DNA of 63,627 bases from Zoogloea ramigera (GTDB lineage Bacteria > Pseudomonadota > Gammaproteobacteria > Burkholderiales > Rhodocyclaceae), in assembly GCF_006539865.1 (NCBI RefSeq), contig NZ_BJNV01000022.1, positions 1 to 63,627 on the forward strand. Reading direction: 5' to 3'. Under the pieces are notes generated by a model that was not told the DNA's origin, searched no databases, and saw only the letters and a list, made by a program, of their open reading frames with translations. How positions within the stretch are numbered: the first letter of the stretch is position 1; each line of letters begins with the position of its first letter. Shown piece by piece: positions 46,442 to 56,497 of the stretch. Both the position numbers and the translations under genes were made by a program.

Positions 46442-47335
46442 ATGAATGAGCGCGCTTCGAACCGCTGTCTGTTGTACGCCGATGTGGCCGGCGGCTTGCG
46501 TCTGGCCGTCAAGCTTGGCGAGGCGGAGGCTGGCTATGCGGTCGAGCGCTGCCTGAACCGCATGTCCCGCTGTGCCGAGGCCTACTCGGGCAGCGCGCTC
46601 GAGCTGCGTCCAGACTCCCTGGTGGCCAGCTTTGCCGACGCCGATTCGGCGCTGCTGGCGGCGCGTGAGATGCGCGAGCGGGTGCGTGCCCTGCCGCCGA
46701 TGAGCGGGATCAAGCTGGTGCTGCGCGCCGGTGTGGTCCTCGAGTCGGAAGGTGGCGGTGATCGGGTGGCGGCAGAAAAGCTGGCGGCCAGCCTGGTCGA
46801 AGGCAGCAACCCTGACACCATTGCGGTCTCCGACGCGCTGAGTCAGATCCTGTCACCGTCGATGCGCCGGATGCTGGGCAAGACCGACGAGGTGGCCAGC
46901 CCGGCGCCGCCCGCGGCCCTGGCACCGCTCACGCCTTCTGCCCCGGCACTGGGCGAGGCGCCGCCACCGCCGCCGAGCCCGGCCGATTCGCGCCAGGACG
47001 TGGGCCAGGCCCCAAAGCAGATGCGGGTGAGTTTCCGGGGGCAGAACTGGGTGATCGATGCTGCCCACCCAACCCTCCTGTTCGGGCGTGAGACGGGCAA
47101 CGACATCGTCGTCTCAGACCCCCGTGTGTCGCGTCAGCATTCCCGTATCGAGCTGCGCAACGGGGCGTTCTATCTGGCCGATTCCAGCACCAACGGCACC
47201 TACCTGCTCGAGGAGGGGAGCCCGGAGCGCTGCGTCAAGCGCGACGAACTCGCGCTGGCCGAGAAGGGCCACATCGGCTGCGGCTTCTCGGTGGCTGACA
47301 ACATGTCGGATGCGGTGGCCTTCGCCCTCGACTGA
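46442..47335 (+). CDS. FHA-domain protein with N-terminal cyclase-like domain
   Basis: 297 residues. The N-terminal 150 residues resemble the class III nucleotide cyclase fold (CLLYADVAGGLRLAVKLGEAEA, LRPDSLVASFADADSALLAA), but the metal-binding and substrate motifs look eroded, so catalysis is doubtful. A Pro/Ala-rich linker follows, then a forkhead-associated domain with the phosphothreonine-binding residues: LLFGRETGNDIVVSD, SRQHSRIEL and SSTNGTYL. Probably an adaptor that reads Ser/Thr phosphorylation; no kinase gene is nearby. ATG at 46442; followed by an intrinsic terminator. Confidence 0.85.
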   Translation: MNERASNRCLLYADVAGGLRLAVKLGEAEAGYAVERCLNRMSRCAEAYSGSALELRPDSLVASFADADSALLAAREMRERVRALPPMSGIKLVLRAGVVLESEGGGDRVAAEKLAASLVEGSNPDTIAVSDALSQILSPSMRRMLGKTDEVASPAPPAALAPLTPSAPALGEAPPPPPSPADSRQDVGQAPKQMRVSFRGQNWVIDAAHPTLLFGRETGNDIVVSDPRVSRQHSRIELRNGAFYLADSSTNGTYLLEEGSPERCVKRDELALAEKGHIGCGFSVADNMSDAVAFALD

Positions 47336-47365
47336 CGGCTCGGGCGCCGTGCTCCCACACAAGAG

Positions 47366-47388
47366 AAAGGGCCCGTCGGGCCCTTTTG
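47366..47388 (+). terminator. Intrinsic terminator of the FHA-protein gene
   Basis: AAAGGGC (47366-47372) pairs with GCCCTTT (47380-47386) through two further GC pairs and runs into TTTTG. It lies 30 bp after the stop of the FHA gene. The palindrome could also act on the opposite strand for psiF, though its T-run there is poor. Confidence 0.8.
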
Positions 47389-47410
47389 CATGGGATGAGC
47401 TGCCGAGGCG

Positions 47411-47701
47411 TCAGCCCTTGAGGCAGCCGCTCATGAACTTCTTGCGATCGTCGCCCTTCAGCGCCTTTTCGCCGGCTTCCTTGTTGCAGGACTTCATCTT
47501 TTCCTGCTGAGTGGAGCCCTTGTTGGCCGGCTTGGCCGACAGGCATTCCTTCATGTGGGCCTTCCGCTCGTCGCCCTTGAGTTCGCCGGCGGAGGCGTTG
47601 CATTCCTTCATCTTGTTCTGCTGGGCCCCGGCGGCGAAGGCGGCGGGCGCCAGGCTGGCGGCAAACAGGGAAACGGCGACGCTCAGGATCACTTTCTTCA
47701 T
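47411..47701 (-). CDS. psiF: PsiF repeat family protein
   Basis: 96 residues. Signal peptide (VILSVAVSLFAASLAPAAFA) then two PsiF repeats, QQNKMKECNASAGELKGDERKAHMKECLS and QQEKMKSCNKEAGEKALKGDDRKKFMSGCLKG in shortened form, each with a paired C...C. The E. coli namesake is phosphate-starvation induced; no pho box was recognised here. A small periplasmic protein of unknown action. Confidence 0.92.
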   Translation of the reverse strand: MKKVILSVAVSLFAASLAPAAFAAGAQQNKMKECNASAGELKGDERKAHMKECLSAKPANKGSTQQEKMKSCNKEAGEKALKGDDRKKFMSGCLKG

Positions 47702-47795
47702 CTGGCCACTCCTTCTATGGGCGGTTTGGGGGGACTACATCTGGATGATAAACGGTGCGCGGGGCGATGCGTTGACGCGGATGAAACCGCGGGCC

Positions 47796-48731
47796 TCAGT
47801 GCCCGCCTTCTTCCATGGCCCGGCGCTGACGGTCGACGAACTCCTGGGTGGAGTCTATGCCGCGCAGGAGCAGGATGGTGGAGCGCACGGCGGCCTCGAG
47901 GAGTACCGCCACGTTGCGACCGGCGGCGACCGGCAGCACCACCCGACGCACCGACACGCCGAGGATGGTCTGCTGTTCGCTGTCGAGGGACAGGCGCAGG
48001 GGGTCTTCCTGGCCGGGCTGGCGACGCTGGAGGTGGACCACCAGCTTGAGCTTCATCTTTCGCCGGCAGGCCGTTTCGCCGAAGATCGTGCGGATATTGA
48101 GGATGCCGAGGCCGCGCACCTCCATGACGTCCTGCAGGAGCGGCGGGCAGCGGCCTTCGAGCACGGAGGGGGCGATGCGCGAGAATTCGACCACGTCGTC
48201 AGCCACCAGGCCGTGGCCGCGGGAGAGGAGTTCGAGGGCGAGTTCGGACTTGCCGGCGCCGGAGTCGCCGGTGATGAACACGCCGAGGCCGAGCACGTCC
48301 ATCAGCACCCCGTGCAGCGCGGCCCGCTCGGCGAGCTTGCGCGACAGGTAGCTGCGCAGGTGGTCGATGACGTTGGCGGCCGGCAGCGGGCTGGCGAACA
48401 GCGCGATGTCGTCGTTGGCGCACAGGGTGCGCACCATGCTTGGGATGTCCTCGTCGTCGGCCACGATGATGGCTGGCGGCCCGTAGGAGAGGATCTCGCG
48501 GACGTGGTGGATGACCTTCTCGCGGGTCTGGCGGCGGGCCCAGGAGAGCTCCGACGAGCCGAGGATCTGCAGGCGGTCGGGGTGGATCAGGTTGAGGTGG
48601 CCGACCATGTCGGCGGGCCAGATGCGGTCTTCGGAGACCGCGATGCGGGTGTCGAGGCTGCCACAGATGTGGCGCAGCCTCAGGCGTTCGAGGTTGTCGT
48701 CAAACAGCCGGGCTACCGTCGTCTGACGCAT
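47796..48731 (-). CDS. hprK: HPr kinase/phosphorylase
   Basis: 311 residues. Phosphorylates and dephosphorylates Ser46 of HPr in the regulatory PTS of betaproteobacteria. P-loop ITGDSGAGKSELALELLSRGH, conserved VADDVVEF, and the family signature EVRGLGILNIRTIFGE are present. The start at 48731 (MRQTTVARLFDDN) matches homologues and has GGGGAAG upstream; the frame also opens at 48758. It overlaps the end of ptsN by 32 nt. HPr and enzyme I genes are not in the window. Confidence 0.95.
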   Translation of the reverse strand: MRQTTVARLFDDNLERLRLRHICGSLDTRIAVSEDRIWPADMVGHLNLIHPDRLQILGSSELSWARRQTREKVIHHVREILSYGPPAIIVADDEDIPSMVRTLCANDDIALFASPLPAANVIDHLRSYLSRKLAERAALHGVLMDVLGLGVFITGDSGAGKSELALELLSRGHGLVADDVVEFSRIAPSVLEGRCPPLLQDVMEVRGLGILNIRTIFGETACRRKMKLKLVVHLQRRQPGQEDPLRLSLDSEQQTILGVSVRRVVLPVAAGRNVAVLLEAAVRSTILLLRGIDSTQEFVDRQRRAMEEGGH

Positions 48732-49185
48732 CGCTTCCCCATCCGGCGAAGAGGCCATGAACCGCGAGGCTGTCGGGGGCGCTCATTAGCTGCTCGCGGA
48801 AGGCGCGGTCGCTGAACATCTGGGCCAGCTCGGACAACAGTTGCAGGTGGTGTTCGTTGGCCTGCTCGGGCACCAGCAGCACGAACAGCATGGTCACCGG
48901 ACGGCCGTCGGGTGCGTCGAAGGGCACGGGCTCGGCGAGGCGGATGAAGGCTCCCAGCGCGTCCTTGAGGCCCTTGATGCGGCCGTGGGGAATCGCGATG
49001 CCCTGGCCCAGGCCGGTGGAGCCGAGTTTCTCACGGGCAAACAGGCTGTCGAAGACGGTGCTGCGACCGATCCCGTGATTGTTCTCGAACAGCAGGCCGG
49101 CTTGCTCGAAAGCACGCTTCTTGCTGCTCGCCTCGAGGCCGACGACCACATTGGCGGGCGGCAGTAGTTTGGCGATGAGGTTCAT
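48700..49185 (-). CDS. ptsN: PTS IIA-like nitrogen regulatory protein PtsN
   Basis: 161 residues of the fructose/nitrogen EIIA family. The phosphorylated histidine is in GIAIPHGRIKGL, and PVTMLFVLLVPEQANEHHLQLLSELA is standard. Acts in the nitrogen-related PTS, tuning potassium and stress responses. It stands in the conserved rpoN-hpf-ptsN-hprK order, and its end overlaps hprK, so the two are co-translated. Confidence 0.95.
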   Translation of the reverse strand: MNLIAKLLPPANVVVGLEASSKKRAFEQAGLLFENNHGIGRSTVFDSLFAREKLGSTGLGQGIAIPHGRIKGLKDALGAFIRLAEPVPFDAPDGRPVTMLFVLLVPEQANEHHLQLLSELAQMFSDRAFREQLMSAPDSLAVHGLFAGWGSDASDDGSPAV

Positions 49186-49292
49186 GGATGGACTCGCCTG
49201 CTCGGTCGATGCCGAAGCTGGTTTCCGGTGAGGAAAGCTGAGTGGAAAACCCGGCGCGGAAGCCGCCGGGGCCGTTGTGTCAGTTGGGGCGC

Positions 49293-49298
49293 ATTATA
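49293..49298 (-). promoter_or_regulatory. Probable -10 box before ptsN
   Basis: TATAAT on the minus strand within GTGGCTATAAT, 108 bp before the ptsN start, in the 156-bp gap after hpf. No good -35 box at 16-18 bp. Suggests ptsN-hprK can be transcribed apart from rpoN-hpf. Confidence 0.45.
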
Positions 49299-49341
49299 GC
49301 CACAACGGTCCCGGGGAATACGGTATTACGACGGTTGCAGA

Positions 49342-49665
49342 TCAGGATTCGGCAACGTGGTTCTTGAGGGAGTCGTGGCCGTGGTCGGCAGCCTTGGTCT
49401 TGTACTTCAGGACCTGGCGGTCGAGCTTGTCGGTGAGGGCGTCGATGGCGGCGTACATGTCGGAATCTTCGCTTTCCACGTGGATGTCCTTGCCGCGCAC
49501 ATGGACGGTGACTTCAGCCTTCTGACGCAGCTTTTCCACCGAGAGGATCACGCCGACGCTGGTGACGTTGTCGAAGTGCCGGATCACGCGGTCGAGCTTG
49601 CCGGTGACGTAATCGCGGATGGCCGGAGTGACTTCGACGTGATGCCCCGTGATGTTGAGGTTCAT
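49342..49665 (-). CDS. hpf: Ribosome hibernation promoting factor, short form
   Basis: 107 residues, matching short HPF/YfiA (MNLNITGHHVEVTPAIRDYVTGKL, then VEVTVHVRGKDIHVESEDSDMYAAID). Binds the 30S A/P sites and promotes 100S dimers in stationary phase. The long C-terminal dimerisation domain is absent, as usual in this position downstream of rpoN. It begins 16 bp after the rpoN stop. Confidence 0.95.
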   Translation of the reverse strand: MNLNITGHHVEVTPAIRDYVTGKLDRVIRHFDNVTSVGVILSVEKLRQKAEVTVHVRGKDIHVESEDSDMYAAIDALTDKLDRQVLKYKTKAADHGHDSLKNHVAES

Positions 49666-49681
49666 GGTTCTTACCTTTCTG

Positions 49682-51140
49682 TCAGATGGATTTGCGCAGA
49701 CTGACCGGCGGGATATCGAGGGACTCGCGGTACTTTGCGATCGTCCGGCGAGCGACAACGATGCCCTGCTGGCCCAACAAGTCGGCAATCTTGGCGTCGG
49801 ACAAGGGTTTCTTCTTGTCTTCCGCCCCCACGAACTGGCGAATCAGCGCCCGAATCGCTGTCGAGGAGGCGGCTCCACCGGTGTCGGTGGCGACGTGACT
49901 GCCGAAAAAATACTTGAATTCGAAAATGCCGCGCGGTGTGGCCATGTACTTTTGGGTGGTCACCCGCGAGACGGTGGATTCGTGTAGATCCAGTTGCTCG
50001 GCGATTTCCCGCAGGGTAAGCGGACGCATTGCCACATCGCCATAATCGAAGAACTGGCGCTGGCGGTCAACGATCGCTTGCGATACGCGCTGGATGGTGT
50101 CGAAGCGCTGCTGCACGTTCTTGATCAGCCAGCGGGCTTCCTGGAGGTGGCTCGACAGCGAGCCGCTGGCACCCCGGTTGTCGCGCAGGATCTGGGCATA
50201 CAGGTTGTTGATGCGCAGGCGCGGCATGGCGTCGGGGTTGAGGCTGACGACCCAGCTGTTGCGGACCTTGCGCACGACGACGTCGGGCACCACGTAGCGG
50301 GTGTCGGAGGCGGCAAACTGGGCGCCGGGCCGCGGGTTGAGCCCTAGGATCAGAGCGTGGGCTTCGCGCAGGGCGTCGTCACTACAGCGCAGGGCGCGTT
50401 TTAGCTTGAGGAAATCCCGGGCGGCCAGGAGCTCGAGGTGATCGGCAACGATGGCCAGGGCCAGATTGCGGATCTCGCCGGCCGGCAGGGTGCGCAGCTG
50501 CAGGGCTAGGCACTGGCTGACGTCGGTGGCACCGATGCCGGCCGGGTCGAGGCTCTGGATCTGGCACAGGGCGATCTTGAGGTCGTCGATTTCGACCTCG
50601 AGTTCGGGGGGGCAGCAGGGGTAGCAGGTCTTCGAGGGACTGGCTGAGGTAGCCGTCGTCGTCGAGGGCCTCGATCATGAAGCGGCACAGGGCCCGGTCG
50701 CGATCGGACAGCGGGGTGAGGGCGATCTGGGCGTCGAGGTGGTCCCGCAGGGCCGGGATGGCGGCCTGAAACTCCTGGAAGTCGGCGTCGTCGTCATCGT
50801 CCCGGGGGGCGCTGCCGGTGCCCTGCCACTCGCCCATCTCGCCGTTGGGCTCGAAGTCGCGCTCGGGCTCCCGTTCCCGGTCGGATTCCCGGGCCTGCTC
50901 CTGCTCGCGCTCCTGGGCGGCCTCGCTGCCGGCCGGTGCCATCGGGCCGGGTGCCTCGACGCGGCTCGAGCCGAGCTGGTTCTCGGGCTCGTCGCGCTCG
51001 ATCATGGGATTCTCGAGAAGGACCTTCTCGATTTCCTGATTGAGCTCGATGGTGGACAGCTGGAGCAGCTTGATGGACTGCTGCAGCTGCGGCGTGAGCG
51101 CGAGGTGCTGGGAGAGTTTGAGCTGGAGGCTGGGCTTCAT
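49682..51140 (-). pseudogene. rpoN: RNA polymerase sigma-54 factor, frameshifted at a C7 run
   Basis: Sigma-54 split over two frames. The N-terminal part has region I (MKPSLQLKLSQHLALTPQLQQ) and acidic region II. At plus-strand 50606-50612 there are seven G (C7 in the gene). Reading through them in the upstream frame gives [13 protein letters not shown] and a non-homologous tail that ends at 50382. One C fewer restores [20 protein letters not shown] and an unbroken frame to 49682, including the RpoN box [15 protein letters not shown]. Corrected length is about 485 residues, normal for sigma-54. A single-base sequencing error, a slipped-strand switch or true loss are all possible. 14 bp after lptB, 16 bp before hpf. 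Confidence 0.92.
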
Positions 51141-51154
51141 GATGCGATGATGCC

Positions 51155-51877
51155 TCAGAGCCGGAAGTGCTCGCCGAGGTAAACCTGACGGACCTGCTCA
51201 TTCCGGACGATCTCGTCGGGCCGGCCGCTGGCCAGCACTTCGCCGGCATTGATGATGAAGGCGCGGTCGCAGATGCCGAGGGTCTCGCGGACGTTGTGGT
51301 CGGTGATCAGCACGCCGATGCCCTTTTCCTTGAGGAAGCGGATGATCTTCTGGATGTCGATCACGGCGATCGGGTCGACGCCGGCGAAGGGTTCGTCGAG
51401 GAGGATCAGGCGCGGGTCGCTGGCCAGGGCGCGGGCGATCTCGCAGCGGCGGCGCTCGCCCCCCGACAGGGAGATCGCGGTGTTGTCGCGCAGGTGCTCG
51501 ATGCCGAGCTCGCCGAGGAGCGCTTCGAGGCGCTCGGCGATCTGGGCCTTGGTGAGGCTTTGCAGCTCGAGCACCGCCTGGATGTTTTCGGCCACCGTGA
51601 GCTTGCGGAAAACGCTCATCTCCTGGGGCAGGTATGAGAGGCCGAGGCGGGCGCGCTGGTGGATGGGCCGATGGGTCAGAACCTGGTCGTCGAGGGTGAT
51701 CTCGCCGCCGTCGGCGGTCACCAGGCCGACGATCATGTAGAAGCAGGTGGTCTTGCCCGCGCCGTTGGGGCCGAGCAGGCCGACCACCTCGCCGCTGCCG
51801 ACGTCGAAGGAGACGTCGTGAACGACCGTGCGGGCCTTGTATTTCTTCTGCAGGTTGCTGACTTTAAGCAGGCTCAT
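51155..51877 (-). CDS. lptB: LPS export ABC transporter ATP-binding protein
   Basis: 240 residues. ATPase of the LptB2FGC complex that drives lipopolysaccharide to the outer membrane. Walker [16 protein letters not shown], signature [17 protein letters not shown], Walker [14 protein letters not shown]. Usually preceded by lptC and lptA; here the upstream gene is recX, whose end overlaps this start by 14 nt. Followed by rpoN, as is usual. Confidence 0.97.
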   Translation of the reverse strand: MSLLKVSNLQKKYKARTVVHDVSFDVGSGEVVGLLGPNGAGKTTCFYMIVGLVTADGGEITLDDQVLTHRPIHQRARLGLSYLPQEMSVFRKLTVAENIQAVLELQSLTKAQIAERLEALLGELGIEHLRDNTAISLSGGERRRCEIARALASDPRLILLDEPFAGVDPIAVIDIQKIIRFLKEKGIGVLITDHNVRETLGICDRAFIINAGEVLASGRPDEIVRNEQVRQVYLGEHFRL

Positions 51878-52313
51878 CGCCGGGGTGTTCTTTCAGGACT
51901 CTACGGATTATTTCGGAGGAAAAGCCACGACCTTGAAGAAAACGTGCCTGCCGCGCCCATTCGCGGGCGTCCTGGGGCGCCTCGGCGAATTTGCGCCGGT
52001 GGATGTCGCGGGCGCGTTCGAGCTCGCCGCTGCTGCAGTTGTCTTCGAGGCTGGCGGCGATCAGCTCGCCGCTCACGCCGCGTCGGGAGAGCTCCAGCCG
52101 GAGCCGCGAGGCGCCGAAGCGCGCCGCCTTGGCGCGCACGTAGGCGTCGGCGAAGCGTGCATCGGAGAGCAGGCCGAGCTCGGTGAGGCGGTCGAGCTCG
52201 GCCTTCACCTCATCGGCCTCGCCCAGGCTGCCGAGCTTGCGGGCCAGCTCGGCGCGGGAGTGTTCCCGCTGGGCGAGGCAGCGCAGGGCACGTTCGTGGA
52301 GGCTGGCGGCCAT
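51864..52313 (-). CDS. recX: Regulatory protein RecX
   Basis: 149 residues. Three-helix repeats typical of RecX ([60 protein letters not shown]). Binds RecA filaments and restrains them. It lies 28 bp after recA, as expected, and overlaps lptB by 14 nt, so lptB expression may depend in part on recA-recX transcription. Confidence 0.95.
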   Translation of the reverse strand: MAASLHERALRCLAQREHSRAELARKLGSLGEADEVKAELDRLTELGLLSDARFADAYVRAKAARFGASRLRLELSRRGVSGELIAASLEDNCSSGELERARDIHRRKFAEAPQDAREWARQARFLQGRGFSSEIIRRVLKEHPGDEPA

Positions 52314-52341
52314 GGGGAGTCGTGAAGGTGTTGAACCGGCC

Positions 52342-53376
<1,035 letters not shown>

Positions 53377-53477
53377 GGGTCGTGATCCTTCAATAAAGGT
53401 TTAGGTGATTATGGCACAGAGTTTGCGTGCGGGTGGACCACAGCATGGTGCCGGTGCAAAGACTCATGGCATGCTGC

Positions 53478-53515
53478 GATGACTGATATTTTATACAGTC
53501 ATCGGGCAGAGTCCA
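53478..53515 (-). promoter_or_regulatory. LexA (SOS) box and recA promoter
   Basis: CTGATATTTTATACAG (53483-53498) differs from the CTGT-N8-ACAG LexA consensus by one base and sits in a larger palindrome with arms GATGACTG (53478-53485) and CAGTCATC (53496-53503). On the minus strand TGGACT (53515-53510) and TAAAAT (53493-53488), 16 bp apart, form a promoter whose -10 lies inside the box, so LexA would block it. Serves recA-recX, 110 bp downstream. Confidence 0.85.
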
Positions 53516-53548
53516 GCACAATCGCCAACTACCTGAATCGGCAGGGTT

Positions 53549-54046
53549 TTACTGGAAGCGGCGGAGGAGTTCGGTGAGGGCGAAGACGACTGCCTGGCGG
53601 CGCACGGCGCTGCGGTCGCCGTCGAAGTGGCAGGTGGCGGTCTGCGGGGCTTCGCCGTGGCGGGCCCAGCCGAAGCAGACGGTGCCGACCGGCTTGGCAG
53701 GCGAGCCGCCGCCGGGGCCCGCGATGCCGGAGATCGACAGGGCGACTTCGGCCTCGGAGCGCTCGAGACAGCCTTCGGCCATCGCCGCGACGGTGGCTTC
53801 GCTGACCGCGCCGTGGCGGGCGAGGGTCATCGGTGACACCCCCAGCAGCGCGAATTTGGCGTCGTTGGAATAGGTGATGAAGCCGCAGTCGAACCAGCCT
53901 GAGCTGCCGGCGGTGGCGGTGACGACTTCGGCCACCCAGCCGCCGGTGCACGATTCGGCGGTGGCGAGGCGCCAGCCGCGGGCGGCGAGGTGCTCGCCGA
54001 CGAGGCGGGAGAGGGCGTCGAGGTGGGGGTCGGTGGAGGTGTCCAT
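53549..54046 (-). CDS. pncC: Nicotinamide-nucleotide amidohydrolase (CinA C-terminal domain)
   Basis: 165 residues, the stand-alone CinA C-terminal type that deamidates NMN to NaMN. Motifs: TAESCTGGWVAEVVTATAGSS, FDCGFITYSNDAK, GAVSEATVAAMAEG and SISGIAGPGGGSPAKPVGTV. Its ATG shares one base with the pgpA stop (TGATG). It precedes recA, a common order in proteobacteria. Confidence 0.95.
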   Translation of the reverse strand: MDTSTDPHLDALSRLVGEHLAARGWRLATAESCTGGWVAEVVTATAGSSGWFDCGFITYSNDAKFALLGVSPMTLARHGAVSEATVAAMAEGCLERSEAEVALSISGIAGPGGGSPAKPVGTVCFGWARHGEAPQTATCHFDGDRSAVRRQAVVFALTELLRRFQ

Positions 54047-54525
54047 CAGCCGGTCAGTCGCATGAGGATGGCCAGCGCCAGCAGGGTGTAGCCGGCGGCC
54101 AGGAGGTCGTCGAGCATCACCCCGAAGCCGCCGCGGGTGTGTTCATCCACCCAGCGGATGGGGGCGGGCTTGACGATGTCGAAGAAGCGGAACAGCGCAA
54201 AGGCCGTGGCCTGCCAGGCCAGCGTGGACGGGGTGAGCCACAGCACCAGCCAGATCGCGACGATCTCGTCCCACACGATGGCGCCGTGGTCGGCGACGCC
54301 GAGGCTGCGCCCGGTGCGCTCGCAGGCGATGATGCCGAACAGGAAGCAGGCCACCAGCAGCGCGCCGAAGAGCGGGTCGGACAACGGCGCCTTGACGAAG
54401 GGAAACAGCAGCCAGCCGGCCAGCGTGCCGGCGGTGCCCGGCCCCTTGGGCCACAGGCCGGAGCCGAAGCCGAGGGCGACGAAATGGGCCGGGTCGGCCA
54501 GCAGGAAGCGCCGGTTGGGTTGCAT
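54046..54525 (-). CDS. pgpA: Phosphatidylglycerophosphatase A
   Basis: 159 residues with about four membrane helices. Removes the phosphate from phosphatidylglycerophosphate to give phosphatidylglycerol. Conserved LGFGSGLWPKGPGTAGTLAG near the start, DHGAIVWDEIVAIW in the middle and FGVMLDDLLAAGYTLL at the end carry the acidic metal ligands. Two bp after thiL and coupled to pncC. Confidence 0.95.
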   Translation of the reverse strand: MQPNRRFLLADPAHFVALGFGSGLWPKGPGTAGTLAGWLLFPFVKAPLSDPLFGALLVACFLFGIIACERTGRSLGVADHGAIVWDEIVAIWLVLWLTPSTLAWQATAFALFRFFDIVKPAPIRWVDEHTRGGFGVMLDDLLAAGYTLLALAILMRLTG

Positions 54526-54527
54526 GC

Positions 54528-55490
54528 TCAGCGCCCGAAGTGGTCGTAGCCGCGGGCGGCCAGGGGGCGCAGCTGCCCGTCGTGGCCGCGCAGGCGAAGC
54601 CCCTGGTCGGGCGGGGTGATCGCACCGATGCGGTGGAGGGGCACGCCGAGCTGCCCGGCCAGCGCGCCGACTTCGGCGCGGTGGGCGGCGGGGGCGGTGA
54701 ACAGCAGCTCGTAGTCGTCGCCGCCGGCGGTGCAGGCGCGGAAGGCGAGGGCGGCGTCACCGCAGGCGGCCTGCAGCGGGGCGAGCGGCAGGGCCTCTTC
54801 GCTGATCACGGCGCCGACCGCGGATTGTTCGAGGATGTGGCCGAGGTCGCCCAGCAGGCCGTCGGAGACGTCGAGCATTGCGCTGGCGAGGCCGCGCAGG
54901 GCGAGGCCGAGGGCGACCCGCGGCTGCGGCCGCTGCAGGGCGGCAAGGCAGTCGGCGCGGTCGGCGCCGGCGAGGGTGGCTTCGCCGCGCAGCTGGGCGA
55001 GGCCGAGGGCGGCGCGGCCGGGGGCGCCGGACACCCACAGGTCGTCGCCAGGCCGGGCACCGGCACGGGTGACGGCGCTGCCGACGGGCACTTCGCCGAA
55101 GATGGTCGGGCACAGGTTGAGGGGCCCGCGGGTGGTGTCGCCACCGATCACGTCGATGCCGAAGGCTTCGCTGCAGGCGAAGAAGCCCCGCGCGAAGGCG
55201 GCGATCCAGGCTTCGTCGGGGGCCGGCAGGCTGGCGGCCAGCACGACCCAGCGGGGCTGGGCGCCCATCGCGGCGAGGTCGGAGACGTTCACCGCTAGGG
55301 CTTTCCAGCCGAGGTCTTCGGGGTCGGTGTCGGCAAAGAAATGGGTGCCGGCCACCAGCATGTCGGTGGAGATGGCCAGCTGCATGCCTGCCGAGGGGCG
55401 GATCAGCGCCGCGTCGTCGCCCACCGCCAGGTCGGTGTGGCGGGCGGGACGCGTGAAGTGCTTGCGGATCAGCGCGAACTCGGAGGGCAT
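54528..55490 (-). CDS. thiL: Thiamine-monophosphate kinase
   Basis: 320 residues. Phosphorylates thiamine monophosphate to the active diphosphate. Motifs: VGDDAALI, STDMLVAGTHFF, WKALAVNVSDLAAMGAQPRW, GGDTTRGP, MLDVSDGLLGDLGHI and GGDDYELLF. Part of the conserved nusB-thiL-pgpA string, 11 bp after nusB. Confidence 0.96.
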   Translation of the reverse strand: MPSEFALIRKHFTRPARHTDLAVGDDAALIRPSAGMQLAISTDMLVAGTHFFADTDPEDLGWKALAVNVSDLAAMGAQPRWVVLAASLPAPDEAWIAAFARGFFACSEAFGIDVIGGDTTRGPLNLCPTIFGEVPVGSAVTRAGARPGDDLWVSGAPGRAALGLAQLRGEATLAGADRADCLAALQRPQPRVALGLALRGLASAMLDVSDGLLGDLGHILEQSAVGAVISEEALPLAPLQAACGDAALAFRACTAGGDDYELLFTAPAAHRAEVGALAGQLGVPLHRIGAITPPDQGLRLRGHDGQLRPLAARGYDHFGR

Positions 55491-55501
55491 GGCACCGGGG
55501 C

Positions 55502-55996
55502 TCAGGCGGGCGTGTCGCCGCCGCCCTGTTTGGCCGCGCGGGCGGCGCGGCGCTGCTGCTGGTTGGCCTCGAACTCTTCGGGGCGCAGGCGGGCGGCGAG
55601 CTTGTCGAGCACGCCGTTCACGAAGCGGTGGCCGTCGGTGCCGCCGTAGCCCTTGGCGAGCTCGATGGCCTCGTTGATGATGACCCGGTAGGGGGTGTCG
55701 GGGCGGTGCACCATCTCGAAGGTGCCCATCAGCAGGATGCCGCGCTCGACGGGCGACAGCTCGTTGAGTTGCCGGTCGATGAAGGGGGCGAAGCCCACCT
55801 GCAGGTCGGCGGCGTTGCCGATGGTGCCGCGCAAAAGGCCCAGGAAGAGATCCCGGTCACATTTGTCGAAGCCGCCGACCTCGGCCATCTGGCTCTCGAT
55901 GGAGGTGAGGGCGGACTGGTTGAGCAGCCACTGGTAAACGCCCTGCAGCGCGAATTCGCGGGCGCGGCGGCGGGGGGACTTGGGCGCGGCGCTCAT
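55502..55996 (-). CDS. nusB: Transcription antitermination factor NusB
   Basis: 164 residues. Binds boxA RNA with NusE in rRNA antitermination. [17 protein letters not shown] at the start, [18 protein letters not shown] and [31 protein letters not shown] are diagnostic. A Gln/Arg/Ala-rich tail follows. Start at 55996 overlaps the ribH stop by 4 nt. Confidence 0.97.
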   Translation of the reverse strand: MSAAPKSPRRRAREFALQGVYQWLLNQSALTSIESQMAEVGGFDKCDRDLFLGLLRGTIGNAADLQVGFAPFIDRQLNELSPVERGILLMGTFEMVHRPDTPYRVIINEAIELAKGYGGTDGHRFVNGVLDKLAARLRPEEFEANQQQRRAARAAKQGGGDTPA

Positions 55997-56463
55997 GCCA
56001 GTGCCTTCAGCAGGCGGGCCATCTCGACGGCGGCCTGGGCGCAGTCGGCGCCCTTGACCTGCATGCGGGAGAGGGCCTGGTCGTCGTCCTCGGTGGTGAG
56101 GATGCCGTTGGCGATGGGTACGCCGGTGTCGAGGGTGACGCGGGTGATGCCGGCGCCCTGCTCGTTGGAGACGAGCTCGAAGTGGTAGGTCTCGCCGCGG
56201 ATCACCGCGCCGAGGGCCACCAGCGCGTCGAAGCGGCCGCTCTTGGCCATCGCCTGCAGCGTGAGCGGGGCTTCGAGGGCGCCGGGCACGGTGGCGATGG
56301 TGATGTCGGCGGCGGCGACGCCAAGGCGCAGCAGCTCGGCGGTGCAGGAGGACAGCAGGCCTTCGCAGACGTCGAGGTTGAAGCGGCACATGACGACGCC
56401 GACCTTGAGGCCGCTGCCGTCGAGGTTGGGTGCGATTTCGGGGATGTTGTCGTAGCGGGGCAT
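55993..56463 (-). CDS. ribH: 6,7-dimethyl-8-ribityllumazine synthase
   Basis: 156 residues. Penultimate riboflavin step. Conserved blocks: [56 protein letters not shown] (with the catalytic His) and [18 protein letters not shown]. Lies between the ribB-type gene and nusB, overlapping nusB by 4 nt. Confidence 0.97.
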   Translation of the reverse strand: MPRYDNIPEIAPNLDGSGLKVGVVMCRFNLDVCEGLLSSCTAELLRLGVAAADITIATVPGALEAPLTLQAMAKSGRFDALVALGAVIRGETYHFELVSNEQGAGITRVTLDTGVPIANGILTTEDDDQALSRMQVKGADCAQAAVEMARLLKALA

Positions 56464-56497
56464 GGGATTACCTGGAAAAAGAGGGCGGGCGCGAGGC

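Noticed and set aside
50382-50605. Tail of the first rpoN frame as genuine sequence
   Set aside because: After the C7 run it is Arg/Pro-rich and matches nothing, while the shifted frame gives perfect sigma-54 sequence.
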